A stretch of 47,896 nt of DNA, taken from Actinomycetes bacterium (GTDB taxonomy: Bacteria; Actinomycetota; Actinomycetes; Streptosporangiales; Streptosporangiaceae). The notes below the pieces were generated by a model that was given only the letters and a program-made list of their open reading frames with translations, ran no database searches and was not told the origin of the DNA. A program made the position numbers and the translations under genes. Of this stretch, positions 26,275-33,958 are shown in pieces (within the stretch, counting starts at the first letter, position 1; every line of letters starts with the position of its first letter). The stretch is from the NCBI GenBank assembly GCA_021793235.1, contig JAJYTD010000033.1:1-47896 (forward strand), written 5' to 3'.

Positions 26275-26304
26275 GTGCTCCTCTCCCACGCGGGGATGGC
26301 TCCC
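26275..26304 (+). repeat. Solitary CRISPR-repeat-like element, copy 1
   Basis: A 30-bp element starting GTGCTCC and containing CTCCCACGCGGGGATGG, with a short hairpin CCCacgcGGG. It matches the copy at 35053 at 27 of 29 positions plus one extra base. From memory it resembles type I-E repeats of actinomycetes (GTGCTCCCCGC...GCGGGGATGGTCCC). There is no array or spacer periodicity here. It lies in the 270-bp gap 26183-26452, which otherwise holds no gene I can support. Confidence 0.5.
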
Positions 26305-26452
26305 AGCGGCTCTGGGCAACGGTGCCGTATCGCAGCAGGCGGCAAGAGCGCTCCATGGAGCATCGCCGCCAGCGGTGTGTGGCAGCCCTACCTCGCCATC
26401 ACCACCGCCGCCATCCTTGCTGGATGGGCTCTGCTAGCGGCGGGTGACGCGG

Positions 26453-27211
26453 TCAACGCCGGTCGATGCGGGCTTGGATGCCGTCGAGGATCGTGTCGAG
26501 GCCGAACGCGAACGCGTGCTCGGGGTCCTGTGCGGCATTGAACTCGGCGCCGACGGCGCTGCCCACGCGGCCGGACAGGACGAGGTCGGCGTCGACCATG
26601 ACCTGTTCGAGCACGGGGGCCACGATGCCCCACCACTGGGCATCGGACATGCCGGAGTCGTCCTGTGTGCGCGAGGCGGTGCGGTCGGCGCGGGCGGCGC
26701 TGTCGACGTGGCTGAGCACCAGCGCAAGGGCGGCGTCCATCTCGATGTCGGAGAGGCCGATGCCTTCGAGCGGGCGCAGCTCGGTCTCGTACTTGCGGCT
26801 GACGTTCGGCCCGAGGAGCGGCCGGGATGGACGCAGGTCGAGCAGCCAGGGGTGGCGCGCGTAGAGGTCCCAGTTGCGGCGGGCGACGAACCGCATTCCC
26901 GCACGCCAGCCGCCTGCGCGGGCCGCGGCCTCGACGTCGTTGTCGTAGAGCTCTGCATAGACCGCGTCGGCCATCAGCGCGGTGAGGTCGTCCTTGCTGG
27001 GCACGTAGGCGTAGAGCGACATCGTGCCCGCGCCGAGGTGGTCGGCGACCTTGCGCATCGACACGGCGTCGAGTCCGGCGGCGTCGGCGATCTCGATTCC
27101 GGCCCGCACGATGGCGGAGACCGTGAGTCCGGACCGCCCGGGGCTGGGGTGGTGACCCCAGAGCAGGTAGATGCTGCGGACCAGGTCAGGGGCAGGGGAG
27201 CGTCGGGCCAC
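26453..27211 (-). CDS. TetR-family regulator of the DrrAB-like exporter
   Basis: 252 residues from GTG 27211, preceded by GAAAGGA; the open frame continues upstream through the divergent gene, but that part is shadow. The N-terminal TetR helix-turn-helix is SMRKVADHLGAGTMSLYAYVPSKDDL. The C-terminal domain resembles the tetracycline-repressor C-terminal class (WDLYARHPWLLDLRPSRPLLGP). Divergent placement from an ABC exporter with palindromes in the 124-bp gap marks it as that exporter's local repressor, released by the exported drug or metabolite. Confidence 0.9.
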   Translation of the reverse strand: MARRSPAPDLVRSIYLLWGHHPSPGRSGLTVSAIVRAGIEIADAAGLDAVSMRKVADHLGAGTMSLYAYVPSKDDLTALMADAVYAELYDNDVEAAARAGGWRAGMRFVARRNWDLYARHPWLLDLRPSRPLLGPNVSRKYETELRPLEGIGLSDIEMDAALALVLSHVDSAARADRTASRTQDDSGMSDAQWWGIVAPVLEQVMVDADLVLSGRVGSAVGAEFNAAQDPEHAFAFGLDTILDGIQARIDRR

Positions 27212-27270
27212 GGTCGGCGGGTCCTTTCGGGCGGAATAGGCGGGTGCCGAAATTTTTGCGCCTTCAGGCA

Positions 27271-27315
27271 AGCGTACTGTACGCTCTTTCCGTACAGCGT
27301 ACGATACGTCGTACC
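27271..27315. promoter_or_regulatory. TetR operator cluster between regulator and ABC exporter
   Basis: AGCGTAC-T-GTACGCT (27271-27285) is a perfect 15-bp inverted repeat. It is followed by the overlapping repeats CGTACAGCGTACG and GTACGA-N4-TCGTAC. The last contains TACGAT (27300-27305), a plausible -10 box for the exporter, so bound repressor would block it. Confidence 0.65.
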
Positions 27316-27335
27316 GGGAAGTTTGGGAGAGTGGG

Positions 27336-28343
27336 ATGCGTGGACGTGAACCGGACTCGGCCATCGAGGCACGTGGAGTCCGCAAGAAGTACCCTTCCGC
27401 CGCCCCAGAGGAGCGGTCGGCCCTGGACGGGTTCGATCTGACCGTCGCCCGCGGGAGCGTGCACGGGCTGCTGGGGCCCAATGGTGCGGGTAAGACCACG
27501 GCGGTGCGCATCATGGCGACGCTCCTCGACCTCGACGCGGGCGAGGCGCGGGTGGCCGGGTATGACGTGGCGCGAGAGGGTCGCCAGGTCCGCCGGCGCA
27601 TCGGGCTGGTCGGCCAGTACGCCGCTGTCGACGAGGAGCTGTCCGGTCTGCAGAACTTGGTGATGTTCGGCCGGCTGAGCAGGCTCTCGCCGCGCGCGGC
27701 ACGACACCGGGCCGAAGAACTGTTGGAGCAGTTCGGCTTGGCCGAGACCGGACCGAAGCGGATCAGCGCTTATTCCGGCGGCATGCGTCGGCGGCTCGAC
27801 CTGGCCGCCGGGCTGGTCGTGGCACCACAGATCCTGTTCGTCGACGAACCGACCACCGGACTCGACCCCGCCGGCCGCCGGGACGTCTGGGACGCGATCC
27901 GCATCCTGGTGGACGGCGGCACCACGGTGCTGCTGACCACGCAGTACCTGGAGGAAGCCGACCGGTTCGCCGATCGCATCTCGATGCTCGCCCACGGCCG
28001 CGTGGTCGCCGACGGGACACCCGCCGAGCTCAAGGCCCGGGTCGGCAGCGACTGGCTCGAAGTCCTTCCCCGCGCCGAAGCCGACATCCCCCGCATCACA
28101 AAGGCCGTCCGCCGCTGGGCCAGCGGCGACATCCGCACCGTCAACGGCCGGGTCCGGGTCCCCGTCCTCGACCGCACCACCTCCCTCCTCGGCGCCGCTG
28201 CCGCACTCCAGGACGCCGGCATCGCCCTCGACGACCTCACCGTCCGAACCCCCACCCTCGACGAGGTCTTCATCCAGCTCACCGGCGCTGCCGCTACAGA
28301 CGACACCACCCCGGCCGACGACACCCAGAAAGTGCCCGCATGA
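27336..28343 (+). CDS. DrrA-like ABC exporter ATP-binding protein
   Basis: 335 residues. Walker A (GPNGAGKTTAVRIM), Q-loop, signature (YSGGMRRRLDLAA), Walker B (ILFVDEPTTGLDP) and switch region (TTQYLEEAD) are all intact. The C-terminal extension of about 100 residues (VRRWASGDIRTVNGRVRVPV...) is typical of the daunorubicin-resistance DrrA group. It powers efflux through the permease encoded next, whose start overlaps by 4 nt. The GGGAGAG stretch before ATG 27336 is a good ribosome-binding site. Confidence 0.93.
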   Translation: MRGREPDSAIEARGVRKKYPSAAPEERSALDGFDLTVARGSVHGLLGPNGAGKTTAVRIMATLLDLDAGEARVAGYDVAREGRQVRRRIGLVGQYAAVDEELSGLQNLVMFGRLSRLSPRAARHRAEELLEQFGLAETGPKRISAYSGGMRRRLDLAAGLVVAPQILFVDEPTTGLDPAGRRDVWDAIRILVDGGTTVLLTTQYLEEADRFADRISMLAHGRVVADGTPAELKARVGSDWLEVLPRAEADIPRITKAVRRWASGDIRTVNGRVRVPVLDRTTSLLGAAAALQDAGIALDDLTVRTPTLDEVFIQLTGAAATDDTTPADDTQKVPA

Positions 28344-29164
28344 CCAGCCGCACCGTGACCCACGACCGCCCGATCGACCGGCTCCGCCGGGCTCTGGCCG
28401 ACACCTGGACGATCACCCTGCGCGAACTCCAGCACTGGCGCAGCAGACCCGGCGTCATAGTCTTCAACTGGCTCTTCCCGGTCCTGACGATGGGGATGTT
28501 CATCGGCCTGCTCGGCGGCGCGATCGGTGCCGCCACCGGCAGCTCCTACGTCGACTTCGTCATGCCCGGGGCCTTCGCCATGGCGATGTTCTTCGGCCTT
28601 GAGGCAACGATGACGGCCGTCTGCACCGACGCCTCCAAGGGCATCACCGACCGATTCCGGTCGCTGCCGATGAGCGGGTTCGCGGTTGTCGCCGGACGCT
28701 GCACAGCCGACATGATCAACTCGCTCGTCTCGCTGGCGGTGGTGGTGACCGCCGGACTGCTGTTCGGATGGCGCCCGGACGCCTCCGCCCCGGCGATCGC
28801 CGCCGCATTCGCACTCCTGCTCCTGCTGCGGTTCGCGGTGCTGTGGATCGGTGTCTTCATCGGGTTGAAGGCCACGAGTCAGGAAGCCGTTGCCGCCGTG
28901 CAGATCGCAGTATGGCCGCTGCTGTTCCTGTCCGGTGTGTTCATCGACACCGCCACCATGCCCCGCTGGTTGAGAGCCATCGCCGAAGCCAACCCGCTCT
29001 CGGCCACCGCGACCGCGGCCCGCGACCTGTTCGGCAACCCCGGCTTCGCCGGCGAGTCGTGGTTCGCCGAAAACGCCGCACTACTGGCCGTGGCCTGGCC
29101 GATCCTGCTCGTCCTGGTCTTTCTGCCCCTGTCCGCCGCCACCTACCGGCACCTGCGCCGGTGA
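28340..29164 (+). CDS. DrrB-like ABC-2 type exporter permease
   Basis: 274 residues with six membrane spans, ABC-2 family. It includes PGVIVFNWLFPVLTMGMFIG, the conserved DRFRSLPMSGFAVVAGR stretch and PLLFLSGVFIDTATMPRWLRAIAEANPLS. It partners the preceding ATPase, with start and stop overlapping (ATGA). The predicted role is export of a hydrophobic drug or metabolite under TetR control. The substrate is unknown. Confidence 0.93.
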   Translation: MTSRTVTHDRPIDRLRRALADTWTITLRELQHWRSRPGVIVFNWLFPVLTMGMFIGLLGGAIGAATGSSYVDFVMPGAFAMAMFFGLEATMTAVCTDASKGITDRFRSLPMSGFAVVAGRCTADMINSLVSLAVVVTAGLLFGWRPDASAPAIAAAFALLLLLRFAVLWIGVFIGLKATSQEAVAAVQIAVWPLLFLSGVFIDTATMPRWLRAIAEANPLSATATAARDLFGNPGFAGESWFAENAALLAVAWPILLVLVFLPLSAATYRHLRR

Positions 29165-29171
29165 CCGCGCA

Positions 29172-29200
29172 CCCCGGGGGTTCGGCTAGCACCCTCGGGG
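29172..29200. terminator. Terminator after the exporter operon
   Basis: A 10-bp stem (29172-29181 with 29191-29200, one G-U pair) with a 9-nt loop. It begins 8 bp after the permease stop, between convergent genes. Confidence 0.75.
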
Positions 29201-29235
29201 CACCGCAAAAGCCCGCCCGGCCTCCTGCCCGGCGC

Positions 29236-30273
29236 TCACAAGGTGTCGCGCGGCGATAGGCCGAACATGTGCCCGAGGAGGCGGTGGGAGTGGCGGCGGG
29301 CAGCGGGATCGGCGATCAGGTCCTGAACCATCAGCTCATCGGCGCCGCTCTCCTCGATCATCTGTTCCAAGGTGGCGCGCACGTCGTCGGGTCCACCGGC
29401 TACGAACCTGGGCCACTGGCCGTCCGCGATGGCCGTGGGCTCGCCTTTTTGGGCGTCGGTCATCTCCTGGGCCGCGTCGTCGGGCGACGGGACGGTCACG
29501 GACCCGGCGGCGCGGCCGGCGCGGCCCAAGCGTGCGTAGAAGCCCTTCGCGGAGTTCACCAGGTGCCGGCCCTCGGCCGCCGTGTCGCCGACGGTGACGT
29601 TGACCGCGAGGATCGCGCGCGGTGAGTCCAACCCGAAACCCTGGGGGCGGAAACTCGTGCGGTAGTGGCGCACGGCCGGCGCAGCGCCGGCCGGGTTGAT
29701 GAATCCGGCGAAGGTGTACCCGATGCCGAGGCCGGCGGCCAGGTTGGACCCGTTCGGGCTCGACCCGAGGAGCCAGGTCTGCGGGACCTCAGGCACGGTG
29801 TCCATCAACCGGTGACCGGCGAAGGGATGATCGTCGGGGAACGCGTCATACAGCCACGCCAGGGTCTCCATGACCTGCTGCTGGTGGTCGGCCTGGGCCG
29901 GGTTCTGGCGGTCGCGCTGCAGCGCCAGGTCGATGACGGGACCGGCGGTGGCGCGCCCCATGCCCAGATCGATCCGGCCCGGCGCCATCGCCTCCAGCTG
30001 CTTGAACATCTCAGCGACCTTGAAAGGGCTGTAGTGGTTCATCAGCACCGCCCCTGAACCCAGCCGGATCTTCGAGGTCTGCATGGCCGCCGCCGCGATC
30101 AGCAGCTCAGGGTGGTGCGAGGCCCCCGAGCGGCTCAGGTGGTGCTCGGCGAACCAGATCCGGTGGAAGCCTGCGGCCTCGGCGTGGCGGGCGGTCGCCA
30201 AGGAGTCCGCCAGCGCGTCGGTCTCGCTCGTGCCGGGCGCGACGGTCCCCAGGTCGACGATGGACAGCTTCAT
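29236..30273 (-). CDS. LLM-class flavin-dependent oxidoreductase
   Basis: 345 residues of the bacterial luciferase-like monooxygenase superfamily. Motifs are MKLSIVDLGTVAPG at the start, HAEAAGFHRIWFAEHH, IRLGSGAVLMNHYSPFKVAE and the F420/FMN-pocket stretch LGMGRATAGP. WLLGSSPNGSNLAAGLGIGYTFAGF is characteristic of the MsnO8-like subgroup. It uses reduced flavin to oxidise an organic substrate in the cytoplasm; the substrate is unknown. It is divergent from a MarR gene, which probably represses it. Confidence 0.92.
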   Translation of the reverse strand: MKLSIVDLGTVAPGTSETDALADSLATARHAEAAGFHRIWFAEHHLSRSGASHHPELLIAAAAMQTSKIRLGSGAVLMNHYSPFKVAEMFKQLEAMAPGRIDLGMGRATAGPVIDLALQRDRQNPAQADHQQQVMETLAWLYDAFPDDHPFAGHRLMDTVPEVPQTWLLGSSPNGSNLAAGLGIGYTFAGFINPAGAAPAVRHYRTSFRPQGFGLDSPRAILAVNVTVGDTAAEGRHLVNSAKGFYARLGRAGRAAGSVTVPSPDDAAQEMTDAQKGEPTAIADGQWPRFVAGGPDDVRATLEQMIEESGADELMVQDLIADPAARRHSHRLLGHMFGLSPRDTL

Positions 30274-30350
30274 CGCGAACTCCTCAGCGATCGGGGAGGT
30301 GCGCCCGGGCCGCGCGCTACCAGATGCAGCCGACCGTAGCGCATTTACTT

Positions 30351-30364
30351 GGTTGGCCCCAACC
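30351..30364. promoter_or_regulatory. Probable MarR operator GGTTGG-CC-CCAACC
   Basis: A 6-bp inverted repeat around CC in the divergent promoter (30274-30399), within the wider word ACTTGGTTGG..CCAACCTTGT. Placement before both genes suggests that the MarR protein controls itself and the oxidoreductase. Confidence 0.6.
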
Positions 30365-30399
30365 TTGTTCGTCGGTCATGCCGGGGCTACGCTGCAGGG

Positions 30400-30915
30400 G
30401 TGAAGGAAAGACCGGCGCTTGGTGATCTGGAGCGCTCCTTGGCCGCGGTCCTGCGGCTGCTCACCGACCGCGCCACCATAGGCGACATCGCACGGCGCTC
30501 AGGCTATGATCTGCCCCCGGCATCCTGGGCCCTGCTGGAGCACCTCGACGCTCGTGGGGCCCGCAGAGTTTCGGACATCGCCGCCTGCCACGGGATCGAC
30601 ATCTCCTCGGTCACGCCGCGCCTCAAGCGGCTGGAGAACGCCGGACTGGTCTCACGCGAGCGGGTGCCCACGGACGCGCGGGCCTTTCTCATCAGCATCA
30701 CCACCGAGGGCGTCCGTGCCCTGCAAAGCGTTCACGCTGCCCGCCGAGAACTCCTCGAACGGGCCGCCGGGGACACCGACACGGCACAGCTCGCGGTCGC
30801 CGCCGAGGTCCTCTCCCGCATCGCGCACCGCCTGGCCGACGAGTCCGCTACAGCGCAGCGGGCTGATCATCCTGCAGGCGGCTCCGCTGAACGCAGCAGC
30901 CTGCCGGGCCGATAG
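30400..30915 (+). CDS. MarR-family transcriptional regulator
   Basis: 171 residues from GTG 30400 (VKERPALGDL); 17 upstream codons to an ATG at 30349 run through the operator and were excluded. The winged helix is seen in GARRVSDIAACHGIDISSVTPRLKRLENAGLVSRERVPTDARAFLISIT. MarR proteins act as dimers and are released by phenolic or oxidant ligands. The C-terminus (SAERSSLPGR) is short and unstructured. It is followed by the stump of an enolase-superfamily gene on the other strand. Confidence 0.9.
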   Translation: MKERPALGDLERSLAAVLRLLTDRATIGDIARRSGYDLPPASWALLEHLDARGARRVSDIAACHGIDISSVTPRLKRLENAGLVSRERVPTDARAFLISITTEGVRALQSVHAARRELLERAAGDTDTAQLAVAAEVLSRIAHRLADESATAQRADHPAGGSAERSSLPGR

Positions 30916-30926
30916 CGCCACGTAGA

Positions 30927-31052
30927 TCACCCAGGCGTGCGATCACGTGACCGGGGAAACGGATCGCGCCCGTGCGGCCACCTCCGGGGGCGGACGTGAC
31001 CAAGCGGCGCGCGCAGGCCGACCTGGTGGAGCTCGATGCGGGTGATCTTCAT
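30927..31052 (-). pseudogene. Truncated enolase-superfamily (mandelate racemase/MLE) gene stump
   Basis: The frame opens MKITRIELHQVGLRAPLG, the standard N-terminus of the mandelate racemase/muconate lactonising group (normally about 360 residues). It stops after 41 codons, with an Arg/Pro-rich tail that is not family-like. ATG 31052 overlaps the stop of the upstream oxidoreductase, so it was once translationally coupled to it. Everything including the catalytic barrel is gone. Confidence 0.6.
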
Positions 31053-32167
31053 TCCGCCGCCTCCTGCTCGTCCGGGGCGGCCGAGTCCCGGGGGGCGGGC
31101 GGCGGTGGGATGAGGACGAGCTTGCCGGCGTGCTTCTTGGAGAGGAAGTCCTGCTGTGCGCGTGCGATGTCGGCCAGGGGATAGGTCTTCGAGACGAGAG
31201 GGTGGATCTCGTCGCGCTCGATGTAGCCGATGAGGTTGGCGAACACATCGTCGTCCTGGAAGGTGCATCCCAGCAACCGCAGGTCGTTGAGGTACACGGT
31301 GCGCAGATCGATCTCGACGTTGGGACCGTCGATGGCTCCGGCGACCGCATAGGCTCCGCCGGGGCGCAACAGGTCCAGCAGCAGCGCTACCTGGGGACCG
31401 CCCACGATGTCGATCACGGCGTCGACGGATCCGCGGCCGAGGGCGCCGACGAGGTCCGTTCCCCGGTCGAGCGTGTGGTCCGCGCCGTGGGCGAGGACCT
31501 GGTCGGCCTTTGCCGGGGAGCAGACCGCGACCACGGATGCGCCGCGGCGTTTGGCCAACTGCACGGCGGCAAGGCCGACTCCTCCGGATGCGCCGGTCAC
31601 CAGGACCCGCCCGGCACTCACGCCGGCGCGGTGCAGCATGTTCTCGGCCGTGGAGTAGGCGCAGGGCACGGCGGCCAGGGCGACGTCGCTCCAGTCGCAG
31701 TCCACGGCATAGGTCTCCTGTGCGGGGGCCACCGTGAACTGGGCGAACCCGCCGTCGCATTCGCTGCCCAGTGTCCAGCATTCGAAGGGGCGGTAATCGA
31801 CGTAGGTGCGCAACATGTTCCGCACCAGGACCCGCTCGCCGATGCGGCCGGCGGACACGCCTTCCCCGACCGCTGCGATCCGTCCGCAGACGTCCGCGCC
31901 TTGGATGCGGGGGAAGGCCAGCGCATGGCCGGACCACGTCGCATCGGAGGCGGCGATGCCCGTGAACCCCGCCACGCCGCCGGCATCGGTTCCGGATGCC
32001 ACCGTTCTGGAGTACCAGCCGATGCGCGTATTGATATCGGTGTTGTTGATGGCGGAGGCGGCCACCTCGATGAGCACTTCCCCCCGCTGCGGGTGGGGTA
32101 CGGGGACGTCGGTGCGGTAGTCGAGCTTGTCCAGACCGCCGTGGCCGGTGAGCACCGCTGCGGCCAT
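31049..32167 (-). CDS. Zinc-type alcohol dehydrogenase/quinone oxidoreductase family protein
   Basis: 372 residues from ATG 32167 (MAAAVLTGHGGLDKLDY). It has the MDR N-terminal fold (RIQGADVCGRIAAVGEGV), then a Rossmann domain (VLVTGASGGVGLAAVQLAKRRGASVVAVCSP) and a C-terminal catalytic part. The structural-zinc cysteine cluster is missing, so a quinone-oxidoreductase-like NADPH enzyme is likely. A clear ribosome-binding site (AGAAAGAAGGA) stands 6 nt before another ATG at 32184, which is out of frame with this protein. Either ATG 32167 is used with poor signals or a frameshift lies between the two. Confidence 0.85.
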   Translation of the reverse strand: MAAAVLTGHGGLDKLDYRTDVPVPHPQRGEVLIEVAASAINNTDINTRIGWYSRTVASGTDAGGVAGFTGIAASDATWSGHALAFPRIQGADVCGRIAAVGEGVSAGRIGERVLVRNMLRTYVDYRPFECWTLGSECDGGFAQFTVAPAQETYAVDCDWSDVALAAVPCAYSTAENMLHRAGVSAGRVLVTGASGGVGLAAVQLAKRRGASVVAVCSPAKADQVLAHGADHTLDRGTDLVGALGRGSVDAVIDIVGGPQVALLLDLLRPGGAYAVAGAIDGPNVEIDLRTVYLNDLRLLGCTFQDDDVFANLIGYIERDEIHPLVSKTYPLADIARAQQDFLSKKHAGKLVLIPPPPAPRDSAAPDEQEAAE

Positions 32168-32222
32168 CGTGTCGGCAGTGCCATAGCGGATCCTTCTTTC
32201 TGATCGTCTTTGCCGGCCCACC

Positions 32223-32549
32223 TGCGGCGGATGGGGCACCGGCTGGACCGTCTTCCACTGAGTGTGGTGGGTGGCCTAGTGCCCCTCTGTCGGCACCTTT
32301 ATCGCGCGCATCTCGCGCGGGTGTACCGTCCGCGAGTTCATCGTCGGCATCCTCGTGGTCCCGGCGGTGGTGAGCCCGGCGTGGTTCGCCGTCATGGGCG
32401 GAACGGCGATGCGACTCGAACTCCCCGGCCGGGCCCCGCTCTCCCGAGCGCCGGCGGACTCCGGCGAAGAAGGCGCCCTCTTCGCGATGTTCGACCACCG
32501 GCCGCTGCCGATGATCACCTCTGCATCGCTTTCTTCCGCGAGCTGCTAA
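32223..32549 (+). pseudogene. BCCT-family betaine/choline transporter pseudogene fragment
   Basis: One reading frame gives GTGWTVFH, stop, VWWVA, stop, CPSVGTFIARISRGCTVREFIVG, then PAWFAVMGGTAMRLEL and GALFAMFDHRPLPM. This is the conserved core of BCCT transporters (WTIFYWAWWISWAPFVG..., FVWFAVFGGTAL). Both stops (TGA 32259, TAG 32277) replace tryptophan codons of the family signature. The ends are missing: no N-terminal spans upstream and a stop at 32547. About 100 of the usual 500 or more residues remain. Intact relatives import glycine betaine for osmoprotection. Confidence 0.8.
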
Positions 32550-32589
32550 AGGAGGCCGGACCCGTCCCCGCGGTCTTCCCCGCCCATGA

Positions 32590-32613
32590 GGGCCTCCCCT
32601 GAGAAGGAGGCCC
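32590..32613. terminator. Terminator between BCCT remnant and MFS gene
   Basis: GGGCCTCC (32590-32597) pairs with GGAGGCCC (32606-32613) around an 8-nt loop. It serves the minus-strand MFS gene ending at 32642. Confidence 0.65.
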
Positions 32614-32641
32614 GGCCGCGACCGCCGCCACGGGCTCGGCA

Positions 32642-33883
32642 TCACCGGCGAGCCGGCTCGCGGCGCCGAGCGCGGCGGACCGATACCACCGCGGCGGCGG
32701 CTATCGGCACCAGGAGGGCGGCCGCCGCTGTGACCCATGTCGTCGCGGTGGCCAGCGGCGTCGCGAGCGTGATCAGGCCGATGGCGACCGCCGGGAGCCC
32801 GGCGCCCAGGTAGAAGGCGAGGTAGAGGGCGCCGGTGACGGCGCCGCGCCGGTCCCCGGGCACCGCCTCCTCGACGGCGGCCGCCGCACCGCCGTAGGCC
32901 AGCCCGTGCCCGGCGCCGGACACGACCGCCGCGGCCAGGGTGAGCGCCATCGAACCCCCGACGGAGAGCGCCAGCAGGACGAGGCTGGAGAAGACCGCGG
33001 CGAGCCCGGTGAGCTGGGCGTTCCATGCGCCCAGCGCGGGCACCAGGCGCTGGGTGAGGACGGAGCAGATCAGGACGGTGCCGAGCATGCCTCCGATGAC
33101 CGCCAGGCCGCTCTGGTCCGCGTGATCGAGCAGCATAGGGATGACCGACAGGAACAGCCCGGCCGCCGTCCACGCGAGAAAGCCGGTCAGGGCGGCGGCG
33201 GCGAAGTGCGGCCGGATGGCGGCGGGGATCTGTGGGCGGGTGGGTGTCCACTGCCGCATCCCTGCCCCGGGGGCTCCAGCGAGGGCCGAGACGCGGCGCC
33301 ACCCGATCCACAGCAGGGCCAGGTGCAGGGCGAACGGCAGGGTGTGAGGGGCCGGCGCGTACTCGGCCAGCAGACCGGCGACGATCGGACCGGCGGCGGT
33401 CCCGGCCACGAACGCGGTGCTGGCCAGCACGGTCGCCTGCCGGCTGCCCGGGGCGTGTTCCCGCGCGCTGATCAGGGCACCGGCCGCACCGGTTGCCGCA
33501 CCCAGCGCGAGCCCCTGGGCGGCCCGGCCGGCTATTAGCCAGCCGGGGCCGGATGCGAGTGCGAAGCAGGCCGAGCCGACGGCGGCGACCGCGATGCTCA
33601 TCCGCAGCACCGCCCGGGGCCCCAGCGCGTCCGACGCGGGTCCGAAGAGCAGCAGCGCCGGCGCGCTGACCAGAGCGAACGTCGCGTAGGTGAGCGTCAT
33701 GACCAGGTCGTCGACACCGAACGCCTGCTGGTAGCCGGGATAGAGCGGACTCGGCAGGTAGGCGCCCGCGGTGAGAACGACCAGGACATAGACCCCGGTT
33801 GCGACCTCGCGGGAGCGTTCGGCGGCGCGGGGGCGGTCGGAAGGGACGTGGGTGTCGGTGGCGCTCCAATGCTTCGTAAACAT
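32642..33883 (-). CDS. MFS transporter (efflux type)
   Basis: 413 residues with 12 predicted membrane spans, from ATG 33883 (MFTKHWSATDTHVPS). The open frame continues upstream into the LysR gene as shadow. YVLVVLTAGAYLPSPLYPGYQQAFG opens span 1. The loop 2-3 motif FGPASDALGPRAVL matches MFS motif A, and GRAAQGLALGAATGAAGALI matches a drug-efflux-like span 4-5. The upstream region is unusually AT-rich and holds the LysR operator, so the divergent LysR protein probably regulates it. The substrate is unknown. The ribosome-binding site is poor. Confidence 0.9.
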   Translation of the reverse strand: MFTKHWSATDTHVPSDRPRAAERSREVATGVYVLVVLTAGAYLPSPLYPGYQQAFGVDDLVMTLTYATFALVSAPALLLFGPASDALGPRAVLRMSIAVAAVGSACFALASGPGWLIAGRAAQGLALGAATGAAGALISAREHAPGSRQATVLASTAFVAGTAAGPIVAGLLAEYAPAPHTLPFALHLALLWIGWRRVSALAGAPGAGMRQWTPTRPQIPAAIRPHFAAAALTGFLAWTAAGLFLSVIPMLLDHADQSGLAVIGGMLGTVLICSVLTQRLVPALGAWNAQLTGLAAVFSSLVLLALSVGGSMALTLAAAVVSGAGHGLAYGGAAAAVEEAVPGDRRGAVTGALYLAFYLGAGLPAVAIGLITLATPLATATTWVTAAAALLVPIAAAAVVSVRRARRREPARR

Positions 33884-33921
33884 CACAAGAGTAGTCTGAC
33901 CAAAAAAACTGCTGAAGAGAA

Positions 33922-33958
33922 GCAAACATTTTTTGCGCCAACCGTGCAAAATGTTTGC
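33922..33958. promoter_or_regulatory. LysR-type operator: 11-bp inverted repeat
   Basis: GCAAACATTTT (33922-33932) and AAAATGTTTGC (33948-33958) are perfectly complementary across a 15-bp spacer. The right arm ends directly at the LysR start codon (ATG 33959). The site lies between the divergent MFS and LysR genes in a strongly AT-rich patch. Regulator binding would cover the LysR translation start. Confidence 0.75.

Noticed and set aside
26275-26304. A real CRISPR array
   Set aside because: Only one repeat-like unit is present at each site, with no regular spacing and no cas genes in the window. Reported only as a solitary look-alike.
23372-26437. 1,021-codon plus-strand open frame antisense to the acylase gene
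   Set aside because: It mirrors the codon structure of the acylase and has no recognisable domain.
26388-26460. Plus-strand hydrophobic stretch LAITTAAILAGWALLA as a transporter remnant
   Set aside because: It is too short and lacks any family motif; chance hydrophobicity in GC-rich DNA is enough to explain it.
30927-33941. Very long minus-strand open frame (about 1,000 codons) across the oxidoreductase, BCCT relic and MFS region
   Set aside because: It is Arg/Pro/Gly-rich antisense or off-frame translation typical of high-GC DNA. The genuine proteins in other frames have clear family motifs; only the last 41 codons (enolase stump) are real-looking.
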